Assembly (NCBI GenBank): GCA_963971225.1
Contig: OZ020269.1
Location: 30,297,783-30,361,782 of the forward strand
DNA from: Melieria omissa
Taxonomy: Eukaryota; Arthropoda; Insecta; Diptera; Ulidiidae
Length of the DNA stretch: 64,000 bases
Reading direction: 5' to 3'
Shown: piece after piece, positions 60,476 to 64,000 of the stretch
How the letters are laid out: every line of letters starts with the position of its first letter
Numbering within the stretch: the first letter of the stretch is position 1
Notes under the pieces: model-generated
What the model was told of the DNA's origin: nothing
The model's database searches: none
Seen by the model: only the letters and a program-made list of their open reading frames with translations
Translations under genes and position numbers: made by a program

Positions 60476-60949
60476 TTAATTTCCTTTCGACCTCGAATTG
60501 GATCCTATGTCGCGATATTACTTTTAACTAGGTATTCAAATCATGAACACTTGTCTAAGAAGTGTGTACAGGACATTTGAAGTCGCCAAGCCTCTTTGTT
60601 AGAGTTCTAGAGCTAATTTACTTTTGAACGATTTTTCCTTAAAACGGGTTAAATAAATTTTGTATCACTATTTTTTAATTATAGAAAAATTATTTCATAT
60701 TTATGGAAAAATACAAAATTTCACTTCTTGATTTTATTTAACCATTATTAAAGAAACAGGGTTTAGATCAAACGCGCCCAATTCGTAGACTTCAATTAGA
60801 GCACAAATATTATCTGATATCGCTGCAAATTGGAAATTATTTTGTGGATAACAGTACAATTCCATCCATTTTTCCATAATCCATTTTTTGTTATAAGATG
60901 ACAAATAGATGAATTTGCTCTCAGGCAATTTTGCGATCGAAAGAGTTAA
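60476..60949 (+). mobile_element. piggyBac-like MITE, diverged copy
   Basis: Starts TTAATTTCCTTTCGACCTCG and ends GATCGAAAGAGTTAA. Body colinear with 18153-18664, including AACGCGCCCAATTCGTAGAC. Both tips carry substitutions, so this is an older insertion. Confidence 0.7.
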
Positions 60950-61255
60950 CACAATTTTTATTATTAAACTCATAACTTGCTTTAAGCTCTGAGTATTTTT
61001 ATTTTTTTATGAAAGTCAAAAAAGTTTTTGTTTGAGAGAAGAGATTAACCATGGTTTAGTTATTTGTGGTAGACAGTGTTGTGCTGCCCAATTTATCTGA
61101 ACAATCTTAAAGTCCAGCAAGTTTACGGTTTTTTGTATATCTTTAAAAGTTAAAGAGATCATGCAGACTGTTCGCCCAGTAATTATAGAAAATTTGAAAA
61201 GCTTTAATTTAATATTTATCACTTCAAGCGTCCTTTTATGGTGCAGTGAACGTAC

Positions 61256-61498
61256 CATAGATATGTGCAAATGTTAGTCGACGCGCGCTGCTGCGATTTT
61301 GTCGGCGAAGACGTCGTTGCGGCCTGTCCCAGCCGCAGTAATCCACAAACAGCCACAGTACAAACTAAAACAATTGATCTTTAACACTTGGATGGGGGTG
61401 CAGAATTTGGACAGAATTACCCGCAAGGCGAAGTACACCATTGGCATCATTATGAAAATGATGAAGAACGTGGCAATGTACGCCATGAAGATATCCAT
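61256..61498 (-). CDS. alternative first unit Q of the right-hand membrane gene (two exons)
   Basis: Exon 1, 61421-61498 (26 codons: MDIFMAYIATFFIIFIMMP then MVYFALR, phase-0 donor GTAATT); exon 2, 61256-61364 (109 nt, acceptor TTGTTTTAG, donor GTACGT, phase 1) beginning FVLWLFVDYCGWDRP with an Arg-rich end. The intron is inferred because the joined ALR-FVLWLFVDY aligns with uninterrupted CLRVLLWIYVEY of exon R. Without splicing the frame continues to 61274 but loses this match. Confidence 0.68.
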
Positions 61499-61634
61499 TT
61501 TGACAAGAGGCTTTTGCCGGCTTAGAATATGAGCTTTCGAATTATTTTCGACAGTTCTTGTCGCAGTAACGAGGACACATGCACACACAAACACACACGC
61601 GAGGTGTCACACGCGCAAATTGTTTTGAACTGTT

Positions 61635-61643
61635 CGATAAGGA
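61635..61643 (+). promoter_or_regulatory. GATA-type sites upstream of unit Q
   Basis: CGATAAGGA 137 bp upstream of the Q start; a stronger CGATAAGAT is at 61902-61910. Confidence 0.4.
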
Positions 61644-62412
61644 GTTTGCAATAGTTTGCATTTTTATTGCGGGAAATTTCTAAGCGGCTTTTGTTTCCGG
61701 CCCGTAATTGTCTTTGCCATTTTTACGACTGTCTTTACGACATGTAGGCAGCGAATATTTTCCACTGTCTGTGCGGGCTAGAAGCGGCGCGAGCTGCGCT
61801 CCTACCTAATGGGCGAATACTCAAACAACAACAACAACAATGCAAAGAAGACAGTCAAAACAAGTGGAGGTCTTATCAGCATATCTCGATACATATATGT
61901 GCGATAAGATTGGCCGTAACCGGACCAATGCCGCGAGTGCAAATAAACCGGCACCGTGAAGATTGCGCTGGCGTCGTTTGCGTCTTTCGCTGCCGTAGCC
62001 TGCAAATAGCGCTGGTGTTGATAAACACTCGCGGCAAGAATTCAATTCGGCAAAACACGGTAGCAGTTTCGTGGCCTAAACGCGCTTATCACTCGCAAGT
62101 TCTCTCGCCGTTTGCTGGCGGCATTGGCGAAGTTCCGCTTGAAACGCTGCGATTGCGAGCGAGCGAGTGACGTGCGCGGGTGGGCAATTTTAAGCTTTTA
62201 TTGTTTTCAAAGCTACTACGCCAGGGCAAGCAAACGATTCGCCTACAACGCCGCATTTCACGTCACTAAAAACTCGTCAATTTCGGCCGCAAAAAGCCAA
62301 TTTTGTAATTTCGTAAAGTTCAAATATTGACAAACAATCGCAGAGGCACTTGTCAGGGCACTCTGCCGAAGTGTTGACTATACTCGAAAACACTCGACTC
62401 GACAAAACATAC

Positions 62413-62593
62413 CACGCTGGTTCCGCATTGGGCAGCGACGATCGCGCACTCGGGACATCGGACTGGCCGTGGCGAAGTACTCCACATAGATCCAGAGCAG
62501 CACGCGCAGACAGAAGCTGAAAACGACGAACGAGAGGAACACCATGAAGAAGGCCGACAGGTACAGCAGGATCTCCTGCATCTCCGACGTCAT
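62413..62593 (-). CDS. alternative first exon R of the right-hand membrane gene
   Basis: ATG at 62593, 60 codons: MTSEMQEILLYLS, a Phe/Val/Leu-rich span, FCLRVLLWIYVEYF, then a basic PMSRVRDRRCPMRNQR. Donor GTATGT after CGT G, phase 1. High G+C and strong coding bias compared with the flanks. The intron to the tail exon would be 7.3 kb. Rightmost unit seen; more may lie beyond the window. Confidence 0.7.
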
Positions 62594-62938
62594 TGCGCTC
62601 GCCTCGACTTGCACGTCCTCGTAATGCGTTCTGGCTTGTTTATCGTTACAGCAGCAATGTCAGAATAAATGTTTGAATAATTTAATTTCAGTCACCTCGC
62701 ACGTCGGCTGTCGAATGCTGGTTGTCAGCAAGCCAAAAGCAAGTAATGAACAAAAACAAGACTCGTGCTCAAGTGAAATTCGTTTCCGTTTCAATTTGAC
62801 TATGAATGTCTGAATGTTTTCTGTTGTTGTCTTCGTGCTCATCTGAGAACTTCAGCGCAAACGCCGAGCTGCCAGCGTGCGGCTTTAAAACGTCAAAATT
62901 TGTTTGCGTTAAAACTGTTTACTCTCGCGGCTGATTAC

Positions 62939-62947
62939 TGATAAGTA
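62939..62947 (+). promoter_or_regulatory. GATA-type site upstream of exon R
   Basis: TGATAAGTA, followed by AGATAAA, about 346 bp upstream of the R start. Confidence 0.35.
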
Positions 62948-63409
62948 GATAAAAAGTGTTGTGGTATATGGCCGGTTGCACAATGCCAGAGTCGAAGCGA
63001 CGCGAAGCTTTCTGACCGCGTTTAGCTGCATTTTGCTCTAAAAGATTGTTAAAAACACTAGGCTAGTCTATCCATTTGGAGCTGAATGACGTCAGATCAC
63101 ATATCGCTGCAAAGACTTCATATCCAAGACACTTGCAATGGGCAGAAGTTGTTACCGAACAAATGCCAGCGACAAGATTTGGTCAAACTGTTGACAAACT
63201 CATGTTTCATGGTTTGTTTATTACCTTCGAACTATTTCTTGTTTTATATAACCGAAAAATCGTTTTCATTATGTGCAGAAATTGTTTTAAATTGTATTCA
63301 AGTTTATTAGAATTCTCAAATATAGCAAAACTTTTCGCACTTTGAAATGAATCAAAAAAACTCTTAGCTAATTTAAATAAAGATGCCAAATAAATTTAAT
63401 TTAATTACA

Positions 63410-63891
63410 TTAACCCATAAAGGCCTAGAGATTTTTTTGCCAATATTCGAATGAAACAGTTTTTTTAGGATTAAATGAGGTCGGACAATTAAATTTTGGG
63501 GTAACAAAAAAAATTTTTTTTTTTTGGTTTTGAGATATTTGGTGTTCGATTAATCGACCGCTGGGCACCACTTGAAATTTTGTTGAATGATTGATGTATG
63601 CATTGAATTGATACTAAATAAATAACTACTCATTAACCAGTACTATAAATTCACAGTTAATTCTACATTTTGTTCTATATATAATTGGAAACAATGAGTG
63701 TGAAGTGCAACGTTACATCGCTTCCATCATATCTTTATTTATTTATTTATTATTTTTTATATATTTATTCTTTATTTATTTACCTTTGAAAAAAGTTCGC
63801 GTTTAAAGTTTAAAAAACAATCCAAAAAAATGTATGGAAAATGCTAAAATTTAATGTTCGATTAATCGTACATTGGGCCGATATGGGTTAA
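63410..63891. mobile_element. piggyBac-like MITE (TTAACCCATAAAGGCC family)
   Basis: 482 bp from TTAACCCATAAAGGCC to GGGCCGATATGGGTTAA with TTAA at both ends. GTTCGATTAATCG occurs near both ends (about 63543 and 63856). Non-coding. Confidence 0.7.
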
Positions 63892-64000
63892 GTTTCTACT
63901 CCTTTTGAAGTACCGTTAAGAGTTGAAATAATGGTTTCTGGGCCAGTGTACACTAATTCTTCCTCTCAAAAGGCAATTAAGTTGCCTTTCTGAATATAAA

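Overview
The window looks like nuclear DNA of a higher dipteran, probably a tephritid-type fruit fly. The reasons are AT-rich DNA, short GT-AG introns, protein-coding genes close to known fly proteins (Adck1, Ccs, a Regnase-type NYN ribonuclease), and dense small DNA transposons, SINEs and non-LTR fragments. The species call is inference; no rRNA, functional tRNA or CRISPR was seen.

The main content is a minus-strand array that is not explained by single-exon genes. Two terminal coding exons (35293-35609 and 54602-55083) begin with the same phase and the same Arg-Gln start, and carry tyrosine motifs of the Nedd4-binding type (PPAY and LPSY) that overlap Y-x-x-hydrophobic sorting signals. Upstream of each tail (to the right on this strand) lie several short exon units, each starting with its own ATG, encoding one membrane span plus a basic or Cys-rich juxtamembrane piece, and each ending in a phase-1 splice donor. 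I count four units for the right-hand gene (55.8-62.6 kb), three for the middle gene (42.1-46.9 kb) and nine plus one decayed copy for a third gene (1.0-24.8 kb) whose tail must lie left of base 1. Most units have a GATA-type site 140-420 bp upstream, so each probably has its own promoter. I read this as a tandem family of genes with alternative first exons: variable membrane anchors joined to a constant PY-motif tail.

Other genes sit between these parts. At 27.1-34.4 kb is a plus-strand Zc3h12a/Regnase-type ribonuclease gene whose first intron appears to hold a second plus-strand gene (29.9-31.0 kb, an HD-superfamily phosphohydrolase relative lacking the HD dyad). A small basic nuclear-type protein lies convergently at 34.7-35.0 kb. 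Adck1 (39.1-40.7 kb, plus) lies antisense within the presumed intron of the middle membrane gene. A compact block at 48.7-51.9 kb holds a short minus-strand ORF, a divergent nine-exon plus-strand gene of unknown function, and convergent Ccs.

The remaining DNA is largely mobile: piggyBac-like elements with TTAA ends, a hAT-like element interrupted by another transposon (both with intact target duplications), a P-element-like MITE with an 8-bp duplication, a foldback element built of 21-bp repeats, a PIF/Harbinger-like MITE, two SINE families and three non-LTR retrotransposon fragments. One 1.45-kb insertion separates a membrane exon from its likely promoter.
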